Below are positions 10,588 through 21,910 of a DNA stretch of 64,000 nt, one piece after another. The notes beneath the pieces are model-generated. The model saw only the letters and a program-made list of their open reading frames with translations. It was not told where the DNA came from and did no database searches. The position numbers were made by a program, and so were the translations under genes. The stretch spans positions 496,001 to 560,000 of the forward strand of contig VWZW01001414.1 of assembly GCA_013397115.1 (NCBI GenBank), written 5' to 3'. This DNA comes from Edolisoma coerulescens (taxonomy: Eukaryota; Chordata; Aves; Passeriformes; Campephagidae). Numbering within the stretch: the stretch's first letter is position 1; each line of letters opens with the position of its first letter.

Positions 10588-13500
10588 GTGAGTGCCGGGA
10601 CCGGGATGGGGAGGGGAAGGCTGGGGCTCCTTCCCGTGTCTGGGCCGGCTGCCCCGGGAACGGGGGGAAAACGGTCCAGGAGGTGGCTTCGGAGGGGTTC
10701 CGGATTGGATGTAAAGCCCTGAAAGTTTAAAGCCGAGGGAAGAGGGATCTGGGTGCGGAGCCGGAGGGCTCAGGGCAGGTATCCCTCTGCTTTCCCTATT
10801 CCCCTGGCGTGGGAACCGGCCGGGGGAGCGGCGCGGGCACCGCCCCGGGCAGCATCCGCCGCATCCCCAGCGCGGCCCCGGAGCGCAGCGAGCCCCGGCA
10901 GGCGCGGCCGGACCCGGCGAGGTGCCCGGGTGCCCTGCCCGTGTGCCCTGCCCGGGTGCCCTGCCCGGGTGCCCTGCCAGGGACCGGCACCGCTCGGGCG
11001 GCGGCGATTGACTTCGCCCGATTCCCGACGGAAGCACCTTAGCACGAGGAAGCCGGAAAATCCCGGCGCTTCATCCCCGAGCTCTTCATCCCTGGGCTTT
11101 TCCCGGCAGGCTGCTCAAACAGAGGCCATCTCTTGGGCACTGAGAGCATCCCCGTCCTCAGCGGCGAGTTTTGAACGTTTTGCTGAGGAACGGATGTGTA
11201 TTTTTCCCAGGGAATATAAAATCTGCGGGAAGTCAGGCTGTGAATGTTTTCCAGTGTAGCAAACCCCTCGGAGAGGGGAGTGTGAATTGAGAGAGGCTAT
11301 CTGAGAAAAACCTGACCTGGTTCTTAAGTGAAGTAAAGTGCCGGGGGGGGGTGAGGGGAAAGGCTGGATCATGTGTTACCATATGAACAGGGAACGGGGA
11401 CATGGAGCCTGTCCCCACTCCTGCACGCGCTCCTTATTCACAGCCCGGGGAAGGTGGTGAAATGTGAAATGTGAAATGTGGTGGTTCAGCCACCGCGGCG
11501 AACAGGGAGGGTCTGACACGTCCTTTGGCTCTTGATTAATTGCCGGGCATTTAATAAAACTTCATCAGCCCCTGACACGGGACGCCTTTTGCAGCTTTTA
11601 GGGTTGGGGCTTCCAGGCGCGGCGCAGCAGGAGCTGCTCAGGGGTGCCCGGGGAGCGGGTCTGACCTCGGCACCGCTGTCACCACTGTGTGCCTCGTGTC
11701 CCCCAAACCCCCCTGGGGGAGAGGAGGCCTCGTCGGAGCTCGTCGGTGCCTGCATGGTCCAGGTGAGCCTTCGGAAGGGGCAGCAAGGATGGTGCAATCC
11801 CTGAAGATAGCACTGCTTCCACAAGAGCAGCACGAAGGACTGTTTCAGCTAAAAAAGAGCATTTCTGCTGAGTCTCCTGCAGCAGCAGTGAGTCCTGGTG
11901 GCATGACCCAGGCTGGCAGCTTTGCCGGAGGAGCATTCCCATGTTTCCATCACTGCTGCCCTTTGCTTTCACAAGTGCCTCGTGTCTGGGCTCCTTTCAG
12001 AGGCTCCTCTGCCGCTGTTTGAGCAGCACATTTCAGTCTGTCACGTCGTGACCCGTGTAAAAAGCCAAAGGGCAGGAGCCTGGCTCCCAGCAGCCCATCC
12101 TGTGCCATCACACCTTCCCCTCAGGCTGCCCCGTGTGACATCCAGGGGACAGAAATGCCCCTGTGTGGGGGTTTCTCCGATCCCTTGCTGTATTCTTGCA
12201 GCTGTTGAATATACTCATTGAGCTGAATGAATTCCCACCTGGCAGCATCCATAGCACAGCTTTTGCAGCTTCAGCTTTATTTATGGAGAGGGGAGGGAAT
12301 ATAAAATACAAAAGAGAAATAATGCACAAGCCTGCAGAGATTTCAATGGTATCAGCGAGCTGTGCAAGGCTGGAGTGAGCACCAGGAGCTTTTCCTAAAT
12401 CAGCTGGGAAGATTTAAACCCCTGGGTTTAACATGGCATTTTTAAAATAACTTTTGATCTAGAGCCCATCATCTAGTTATCTGGGGATCTTAATCTCACT
12501 GAAATCAAAGGGAGTTTGGGTTCTAGGTGTGTTTTAGAAAGATGGTTTGGAGTCAGGGTCACACTGATTTTTAAAGCTGTACAGTCACAACTTCTGATAT
12601 TGGTAGTAAAATATTTACTGGAAAAATGGAATTTGTCAAAGGACAACACACGTGCTATCATCAGGCTCAGGAGATGGGTTGTTACAGATGAGTGGAGTTT
12701 GTGTGGGGTCTTTCAGGAAGACAGGAATTACAGTTTTTCTTTTATTAATGAGGGAGATATCATTGCTTATCAGTGAAAACCCTCGTTAGAGCAGTGTCAA
12801 GGCTGCACTGAGGGCGTTACTGGAGCAGCACAGCAGATGCACCCACTGACCCAGGACAACTTATGGATAATTCATTTTCCCATCCAGTGCCCATCCAGCG
12901 CTGCTTGATGACATCCCCATCCACAGGGAGCAGAGGCTCGGGTCTGCCAGGGCTCACCCTCAAAACCCTACAGGTGGCCCTGGCTTCTTCCTGGGAGCCA
13001 TGAAATGATTATGACAGATGTTCCTTTTCCCTGCAGCAGCTCTGGCTGGGAATATCAGGTCGGATGTAGGTGGCAGGAGAGGCGCTGCTGGGTGGGTGCC
13101 ACAGGAACAAGAACCTGGTGGTACAAAGGGAATGGGAGAGGAGTGCAGGCAGAGACCAGGCACACACAGCCAGGCCAAGTTTCACCTGGGAATAGGTGCT
13201 GGCCTGGGGGAAGGATGGAGAAGAGTGAGACCAAATCCATTCCCTGCCTGTTCCCACAGACTTTCCCAGGATGTGGCTGTGCTTCCCTGTGCTGAGCAGG
13301 ACAGCTGAGCCCACGGCCTCCTGACCAGCTCATGGTGCCTCTGCCTGTTCTCGGGCTGCTCCATGTCATGCACAGCTTTTCCTGCCCTGTCTGCTGGGAC
13401 ATTTACTGTTAAATACGGGAGCTGGTAACAAATCTTGCTAAAATCTGGGTGCTAGAAAGTTTAATGCCTCCAGTGATGTATAAATACTTATTATGTACAT

Positions 13501-16500
13501 TAATATTCCTGATTATTAAGCCCAACAAGTGGCACAAAGCAAAGACCTTTCCTTTATGAAAATGGGACCAAACTTTAGTGGCTGCTCAGCGTCAGACCTG
13601 GGGAGTTGTGCATGAAGACATCACCAACAGCTTCCAAGGAGCTGTGTCCCAAAATGCTTGAGCAAAGCCAGATGCAGCAGCTGCTGGCTTTGGCCACTGG
13701 GTTTAGTGGCAGCCACGAGTGCCACCGGGTTATGAAGTCGTTTGCCTGGGGTGTGGATGACACAGCCCTTGTGCACTTCCTTTATGCCATCGTTTCGCTG
13801 CTCCAGGCTTCCCAGTACAGCCGGTTTCTAAGCAGGGAAGAGGGAATGCAAGCTCCTGGCTAACGAGGCACTGCTCCCTGCTATCCATCATCTTTAATCA
13901 CACCGAGGGGACACGGGTCTCTGCAGCCGTGGCCAGCACGTGCTGCCTGCCCGATGTGCCACTTGTCTGCAGCCCTCAGTGCTCGGAGAGCCCGGGGCCC
14001 TCGGGGGACTTCTGCCTTTCTCTCATTTATCACTCTGAAAATGTTCATAAAACCCCTCCAGCTGCCAGCACGGGCGAGAAGAGCGGGAGTAAGGGAAGAG
14101 CTGTGGCTTCCTGCCTCCCCAGCTCAGGTACCCACCGACACGGGGGAGTGCAAGAGCTTTAATTAGCTCTTGATGCTATTTTTACCTCCCAGCATGCTTA
14201 ATTTAGCTCAAGCTGTCATGCGCTGATCGTTAAGGGGAAAAGAAGGAACCGGGGGTGTTGGCCCCTCTGTGCTGAGCAGCCTCAGCTCCTGAGCCTGGGC
14301 TGTACCTGGGGCTTTTCGTAGCCCTTCCGCAGCAATGGAAGTTTATAGCCCAGAGACATTTCACGCACGGCTCTCAAGGTGCTTACACTGAATTTGGGGG
14401 GTCTGCTCACATCCACTTCAGTTTAAAATAACATCAATATCTTATAGAAGAGGTGCTTGAATACTTCAATCGTTACCTGCCTTGCTGCTGGAAGGACACA
14501 GAAACCTTGAAAAGCTGCAAGGAAGAGGATTATTCTCCCCTTTTTAATCTACAAGGCTATTGTAGGACTTCGTGCCAACTTAAATGGTACTTGGAAGCGA
14601 ACAAGGACCAGCTGTTAAAGCCTTAATAGCCCAGCAGAGAAGCCCAACCTTGGTGCTGGAGTGAGTGGATGTGCACAGCTGAGCCAGCCGCTCTCCCTTG
14701 TCCCTGGGTCTGTCCCTGTGCCAGCCCAGGCGAGCTGAGGAAGCACGATGCTGCAGCCTGAACAGGGTCACTGGACCGTTGGGTTACTGCAGTTCATGTT
14801 TGGGATCTAAAGCACGAGCCATAGTGTACCTCAGGCAGAGGTTAATGGGCAGGCACCGCTCCCAGGGCAGCGAGGTTTCTGCAGCTCCTCTAGCACAGTG
14901 CCCAGCTGGTTTGCTTTGCAGCATTAGGTATTTCCCTCTTTTATTCTGCTTTTGCAGCTCTTTGTAGGGTATTGAAACCAGCAGTTGGACTCAGGTCCCT
15001 GACTGTGAGCATTCTGACACACTGTGAGTAGGAGAATTCTGTGTCAGATTTGGTGGGGAGAGAGGACATTGGGAACAGCTCTGCAAAGGACAGGGCTCAG
15101 CTATTGTTAGGGTTGTAAAATTTGAACAGAGATATATAGGTTAGACCTGGGGAGCTGGGCCTGGGGGTGTGGGCAATATTGCAAGCTCAGAGCTTTAGCT
15201 CCTGTTTCCCTCTTGAGAAATGCACTTTGTGTAATGCTTTTCTACAACACCCCAGGGTAGGAGCTGCCAGCACGTGGATGCAGAGACCTGCCTGCCATCT
15301 GCCTGTCCCTGTGTCCCAGCACCCTGCAGCCTTCCTGTGAGTTGGTCAGAGGGGGGAACTGAGGCTGTGCCCTCTCTTCAGCTCCTGCCTGTTTCCAAAG
15401 CCATCCCCGTTCCAGCTCCTCCCAGACCATCCAGCAGCTGAAGCCTCCATCGAGGACCCTCATCCTTGCAGCTGATCTGCCAGAACTGCTCTTGCCACCT
15501 TCAGCCCCATCACAGGGGCTCCACTTGCCAAAGCATCGCTTCAGCTGGGGTTAACAGAGGTAAGAGCCTGAAACACCAAGGAGAAAGGAGACACGTGGGT
15601 GGGATGGGTTCTATAAAAGTTTTGTGGGGGATATCTGCAGATCCAGAAGGACCATGTGAATGGGACTGACTGTACACACACGGGCTGTGCCAGCAGCCTG
15701 TGAACCAGGACCATCGGGGCTGTTTGGTCGATGATTTTATTTGCTGGAAGTTGCTGGTTTCATCCAAAGGCATTAGTGTGAAAGAGCTGGAGCAGAGCCA
15801 TCACTCCAGCGAGTGCAGCAGCGTGGCAGAAGTGGCCTGCTTGGGAAAGGGTCTGGTTTGAGGGCTGGGGTGGGAAATAAATCTCATTTGCTGCTCCTTT
15901 GACCTTGAGAATATCATTTGATCTCCTTGTATTTGGTGCTGGAGCTGAGGTGGGCTCAGTTATCAGTAACAACTCTCCCTGCAAACCTGACCCGGGCAAA
16001 AGGGCAGGGTTTGAGCAGTCCACAGCAAAAAGGCTGGTGTGGGATAAAGAAGGAGAGGGAAGTGGGTCAGCCTTGGGGATTCAAGGTATGGTGCTTTCTC
16101 TACAGCATTTCCATCGCTCTTGCGCTGCCATAGCAGGATTTTTTCACCAAACTGTAAAAAATAACTCTGGCAAGAAATGAAGCACAGGAAGTGCTAGGGA
16201 AAAGAGGACTTCTCAGAAAAATTATGTAAGTGAAGTTTAAGAGAGAAAATCCCAAGTAATCTCATTACCAAAATCAGTTAGTGGTGAGCCTTGCAGTGGG
16301 TGAGCTCACGCATCGTTTCTTACTGATTATTTATCAGGTGTTCCTCGTGTGTGATGACAAGCACAAAATTAATAGGTTTGTTATTGCTGTGGCTCAATCT
16401 AGGCTTAAATAACTCATAACCAGCCTTCTTTTTATTCATTTATTTATTTTTAAACCCTCCCTGGAGAGCGTGTGAGCCCAGCGTGCCCATTGATCCAGCG

Positions 16501-19500
16501 CTGCCGTGTCTATCCGTCGGTAATGGCAGCGCCGCGCTGCTGTTCCCAGCTGAGGGGAAGCTTTCAAGCCCACTATTGATCCTTTTGAAGTTTGTTTGCT
16601 CGTAGTCACAGTTACAAGCCCTTGTTCAAACTGCCATGAGATGGGCTGTTTTATTTCTTAATATCAGGCTAAACCTCCTGCGCATCAAAAAGATTTATTT
16701 CTGCACTTAATTTTTCCAATACGTATTTTCTCTCTCAGTAATCGAGCTGACATTTCTGTGTGACACTAACGCAGCTCTTAAAGCTGCCTGATGTATTTCT
16801 GTCTCCCCATGTGCCAGTAGAGGTGGTGGGTGCCAGCAGCCGAGGACAGGGCACCTGGGAACCCTGTGGAACAGCTCCAACCCATATCCTCTTTGGAAAT
16901 TTCCCTCTCAGTGTACCAGAGCAGGATTCACTGCTTTTCTCTGCAGCCATCCCTGCTCTCTTCAGCTATTCTGTGGAACCAGAGCAGCCCTGTGTTCCTC
17001 TCCTGCCTGCAGCACACCTTTTCCAAGCTTCAAAAAGGACTGTTCCTTCTCAAGCACTAATTCCAAACCCAAAACTATCTTTCCTGGTTGCCCGGTTTTC
17101 CAGGTCAGGTCTGCAGAGCTGCTTCTCCTGCGATCCCAGATGGAGCCGTGGGCGCTGCCCTCACCATCTCCTCCTCTTCCTCTCCTCAGCTGTGGTTTAA
17201 GTCATCTCCCCATGTGCTCCTCACACTGGTCCAACCCTCTCTGCCAACCCACAGAGCACCAGTTCAGCTGCCCTCAGGCTGCATCCTGCACACCCTGATT
17301 TGGGACTGAAGCATTTGCACCCTTTGGGTGCTCCATGAGCTCGGTGGGATCATTCACCAGGGTTATTAATGACCAAATCAGCCTTTTCTGGATTTGCCCC
17401 TGAGGGAGCCAGGGTGAGTTGTGCTGTCTGAAGGAGGGTGGCAGTGCAGTGGTGGCCTCGGCACAGTCCTGCCTGTCTGAGCGCTGCCAGCTCTGAGGAG
17501 TTTTGTTCTGAAAGAGTTGCTCTCCTTGACCTATATTTTCTTTTTTTGCCCACATCCATGGCCTGCGTTGTGTCCTGAGGAAGGGACTGCTCGAAGGCCC
17601 TTTATTTTTAGCCAGCCCAATTTCTTGTTGCAGCTTAGTGGGAGCTGGTCCTTTCAGTTCAGCTCCATCACAGCTCACGCTCTCCTGCATTTGATTGCTC
17701 CTACCCAGGTCCCTGACATTCTTGGTACATCCATTGCTCACTCAGTGGGTTTCCTACTCCCCTTTCACCAGCTTCATTCCTTCTCCTTTATGTTCTGCTC
17801 AGCCTCTCCCACTACTCCAGATCCATGGCTGAATCTCTGATTTCCGTTGGCCCTTGGCTTCCTGCATGGGCCAGGCATTCAAAGCCACAGCCACCGGCCA
17901 CCAGGCTTGTCCTGGATCTCAGCACCCCTCTGCAAACAAACCCTTCCCTCCCATCTGCTCCCATAACCTTGGGAGTCCTTCCCTTCCTCTGGAATGTCAG
18001 GAAATTGGAAATGATGCCACATAAAAATCAATGGCTTGGCCCTGCTCCTTCTGCCTTTAGCCAGGGCAGGAGGGAGCTGCTGTTTTCCGGTGAACTCAGA
18101 GCAGTGATTTATTGATGTGACCCATCCTGTCCAGGAAGTTGACCAGTGATATATTCATTTTTCTCAGCCCATCCACATAGCCCAGAGCAGTGGCTTGTGC
18201 TTGGCATTAGGTCACAGATGTGGGCTCAGAAATCTGCCCAGGATATTTTCTTTCTGTGACTGTAGAGCAATAGGTAAGGACTTACTCCTAGATCTGGGTG
18301 AACTGCGTTAGAAACAATGCCAAAACTCATTTCATTTCCCAAAGGATTCGGGCCCAGCAAGGGCTATGTGCAGTTTCCATCAGAAACTGTTGCTCCAAGG
18401 CAAGGAGAAATTCATTACAAGGACTGCAGATTACATTGCAGACTGCCCTTATTATTCCCTGGACTACTACAAGAAGGCACAGTGTGATCGAAGGAGCAGG
18501 AGCAGTTCTAAGGTTCTATTTCTTGGAAATCTTTGGGGCTCAATCCATTTAATTTAAAATCCAGCTCCTGTTGGAAACCAAACAGCCATAGGAAGCATAA
18601 CACAATTGATAAAGGTCACTGTGGACTAAATCCTTCCTGGTAATCAAGCCAGCTCCTGTTCTTGCCCTTGGAAAACCTTTCACTTGGGAGCCCTATGAAT
18701 TCTCCAGGCACTGGACCTGGGGAAGGTTTGTTTCACGCAGATGTTCTGCACCATCCCTGCCCCTGTCCCACTCACATCAGGCTGGATTCTTTGTGCCAGC
18801 GAGGCAGTAATAGGCATCAGTGTCTAATGCATCCGTGATTTCATGGAAATTGAAGTGTGAGAGGGAAAAGGAATGAGACAATTGAGAGGTGCAGCTCTGA
18901 CGCCCGACCCCTGTCCCTGCTGCTCACGTCACACCAACAGAAATGAGACCAAATGGGTCTATTTTCCAGTGCCTGATGTTGGTGGACAACAAATCACAGG
19001 AAATACTTCGTTATTTCCCTCTGAGTGGCTTTATCTGGACCTTCACATACTCCCTACTATGATTTTTGGCTCATTATTAATGAAAATGTGCAGGGAGGAT
19101 GGTTGTTGATGATACATGAGCCAAGAATAGATTCCAGTTCCTTTTACCATTTTGGCACCAAAATGCCAAGAGGGATGAGACACCCTGTAGTAAATGCTGT
19201 TCATTTTGAGGCAGCAGCTAGAAAATATGGCTCTGGCTGAGCTAGGGAACAGAATGGATGAGCCAGAGGATCTGTGTTTTGGCTGTTTGATTGCTGAATC
19301 CAGCGGGAATCTATAGAGATGGGAAATGGTAGGTGCAGGGCTGATGTGCTTCTCTGCCCCATAGCCACCAGTTTCTTCTTTAGCTGCTGCCTCCTAATTC
19401 TTCAGGGAAAAAAGAATCTGAACATCCTCTCAGCATTTCATTCCTTGCTCCCCTAGCAGGGAGGTATTCCTCCTGGGAACACATCCTACTTTTCTTTAGC

Positions 19501-21685
19501 TGAGGGAAGCATTAAATAACAACACTGAAAATGAGGCTGGTTAGCGAAGCCAAAGGTGGAGGGAAAGCTTGCAGGAGTGTGAGCTGGAGCACTTGCCTGG
19601 GCTGTCTGGAGACAGCAATCCCCTTCCTGTAGGCTGAAACCTTCTGGGAAAAGGCACAGTGTGAACGTAGGAAGAGCCAAATCCTTAATTTCATATGGAA
19701 GGGAATTGTCAAAGCTGTTGCAGCGCTTGAGGGTGCGAGTACATCTGCTTCCTACCAAGATGTACTTGCCTGCTTTGGACTTGGGGTCAGGTGCGATAAT
19801 TAAAGACTCTCTCTCCCTCTCTGTCTTTCACTCAAGAATTTGATACTCTTCCAGCAGCATTCCCTGCTTTTCTCTCTTATTGCTGCCCAGAGCAGTGAGC
19901 TGGAGGGGCACACAGACCTTGGATGCTGCATCTGTTCAGTAAATGCCTTTCTTTGGACTCCACAGTACCTACAAGTTTCCTTCATGTTAATCTAAATGAA
20001 ACTGCTGCAAACCCAGCCCAGGACTGCGTTGGGGGAGCTGTGGATTTGGGAGAGAGAAGTGCTGGGGATGGGCACTGCAAGAGCTCAGAGCTCCCCAGAG
20101 TGCTGGAGCAGCAAGAAACCTCTCTCAGCATCATCTACTCGCTTTCACCATGAGGGAATTATGGCACAACATTATCCTTGGAGGCTTTCAGGTGTAAAAG
20201 TACAGGCTGTGAGGACATTTGGCATCTCTGAGAGTCACTGTAAGCAAGTGAGAATTAATATATTTGCATCTGAGGCACTAGAAAAAACCACCCTCCTCCA
20301 GTCTGCTCGGCCGTGTTGGAACAGGGAGTTGTCATCTCCTGGTCCAGGCAGAATTCGTGTCTCCTGATTTAATCACTAAACCCACCACCTTTACTGCAGT
20401 GATAACAGCAACAGGACTTCTCTTCCAAGGAGTCTGTTCACCAAGGGAGCACAGGAGTGATGGAGCCACTCCTGAGGGTGTGAAACAAGGCTAGTGCCGT
20501 TCTGAAGGGAGTCCATGGAAGATGCAGACTGCTTCTCGAGTCAGTAGCTTTTGTTGTCTAGCTGGATTTAGATATTTTTTCCTTATTGCTTGCAGTGCTG
20601 AATAGCAGCAAAATGTGCCTTGGAAAATATACATGACACGGCACTTATCTGTGATTCATTCTGCCTTTATAACAGCAGTCAGTAGCACTATCTGCTCCGC
20701 GCTACTCCACACAAGACCATCTCTCACACGTATCTTTTTCCTTATTGCTCTTATCCCTTTAATCTTTTGTTGCTGTGGGTTTTTTTCCCCTCCCTTACTA
20801 ATTTCACTTTTTCTCCACTGCACCAAGATCTCTGATTTCTGGTGCTATTTTATCAGTCTGCAGGGCACCATAGGAACTGCTAATTTCCCCAAAGTAGCAA
20901 ATGTGCAATAAAATAATAATAATAAAAAAACATGCTATACATAAATGACATGGGGATGAGGTGAATTTTTCCTGTAATGTTTGCCCAGGGCCTGGCTGCA
21001 GCTCTCTGCCCCCATTTCCCTGCCTCTCTCCAAAGCACAAGGTGGGTTTGGACTAGGGAGGGTACTGGCAGCTCTGGCAAGAGCAATACGACAAAAAAAG
21101 GCAGATTATTGTGTCATGCCACTCTGCTTCAAGTTGTTTGATGATGTCATAAACATAGCGTGGCTTTTGCAAAATTACCGTGATCTCCTAGTGGGTAAAT
21201 CTACCCTGGCAGTGGGAAAATGGCAATGCTGGAGGGGAGTGGGATGGTGATGGGAGCTGCTCAGGGCTGGGGGCTGGCCCAGCAGTTAGGAGCAGCTTTG
21301 TTGATCCCTGAGCGCAGTGTCCGTGATCCTCAGCAGCTCCTGTGCCGGGGCTGGCAGCGCTTGATAAGGCTCTGCGGGTAGATAAGATGCTGTGGTTCAG
21401 CTCCATCCTTGGGGGGATCAGTGCCAGCTCTGGCTGGAGAAGCAGGAATTCACCTGCAGCAAATCCAACACGAGCCAAGGAGCTGCTCCGGCCCGTCCGT
21501 GCTGTGCCGTTCCCACATCCCGAGCCGCGGGCCGGCGCGGGGCAGTCGGGGGGGATTGGGTTCAAACTCTCCGTCTGTCAGTGATTGTTCCAATGGCTCC
21601 TTTCAGCTCAGCCTACACGAGCAGTTCAGGGCAGAGCTTCAGCACCCCTGCTCCACGTGCTGAGGGCTCCTCCCGTGTCCCGCAG
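10588..21685 (+). other. CACNG5: presumed 5'UTR intron of CACNG5
   Basis: No coding exon or RNA gene is recognised in this 11 kb. It holds a 13-bp minisatellite (10922-10981), a small GAAATGTG triplication near 11459-11479, a CpG-bearing patch at about 16480-16550, and a pyrimidine-rich stretch at about 17100-17900 with short open frames on both strands that match nothing I know. The intron assignment depends on the candidate first exon. Confidence 0.4.
10922..10981 (+). repeat. 13-bp minisatellite, unit GTGCCCTGCCCGG
   Basis: Four units at 10930-10942, 10943-10955, 10956-10968 and 10969-10981, differing at one or two bases, preceded by a partial unit at 10922. It lies inside the CpG island about 335 bp after the candidate first exon. 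Confidence 0.9.
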
Positions 21686-21714
21686 CCGCTCCCGGGCCCC
21701 CGATGCTGTTGGGA

Positions 21715-21910
21715 ATGAGCGCCTGCAGCAGGAAGGCGCTGACCCTGCTCAGCAGCGTGTTCGCCGTCTGCGGCCTCGGCCTCCTGGGCATCTCTGTCAG
21801 CACCGACTACTGGCTCTACCTGGAGGAGGGCATCGTCCAGCCCCAAAACCAGACGGCCGAGATCAAGCTGTCGCTGCACTCGGGGCTCTGGAGGGTCTGC
21901 TTTCTGGCAG
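21715..21910 (+). CDS. CACNG5: CACNG5 coding exon 1
   Basis: This exon encodes residues 1-65 plus one base of Gly66. It carries TM1, the DYWLY motif, the N45 sequon and the SGLWRVC signature. The donor is GTATGG at 21911. A good acceptor (pyrimidine-rich, CAG ending at 21685) lies upstream, so the exon probably begins at 21686 with 29 nt of 5'UTR. Confidence 0.95.

Larger units (their letters stand above)
9620..11050 (+). promoter_or_regulatory. CACNG5: CpG island, probable CACNG5 promoter (contains assembly gap)
   Basis: CpG density rises sharply on both sides of an 832-base gap, with GCGCG-type repeats on the left and GCGGA repeats on the right. The island continues to about 11050. It lies 11 kb upstream of the first coding exon of CACNG5 on an otherwise CpG-poor stretch. 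No TATA box is visible. Assignment to CACNG5 is inference from position, strand of the splice donor, and the known presence of untranslated upstream exons in this gene in other amniotes. Confidence 0.55.

Noticed and set aside
8773..11037. 754-codon reverse frame (and several other 400+ codon frames) over the first gap
   Set aside because: Most of the length is N. The flanking translations are low-complexity Pro/Arg/Ser runs from GC- and GA-rich DNA.
17274..17741. 155-codon reverse frame in a pyrimidine-rich stretch
   Set aside because: No family resemblance, biased composition, and no splice or promoter context. Retroviral or LTR origin was considered but no terminal repeats or motifs are visible.
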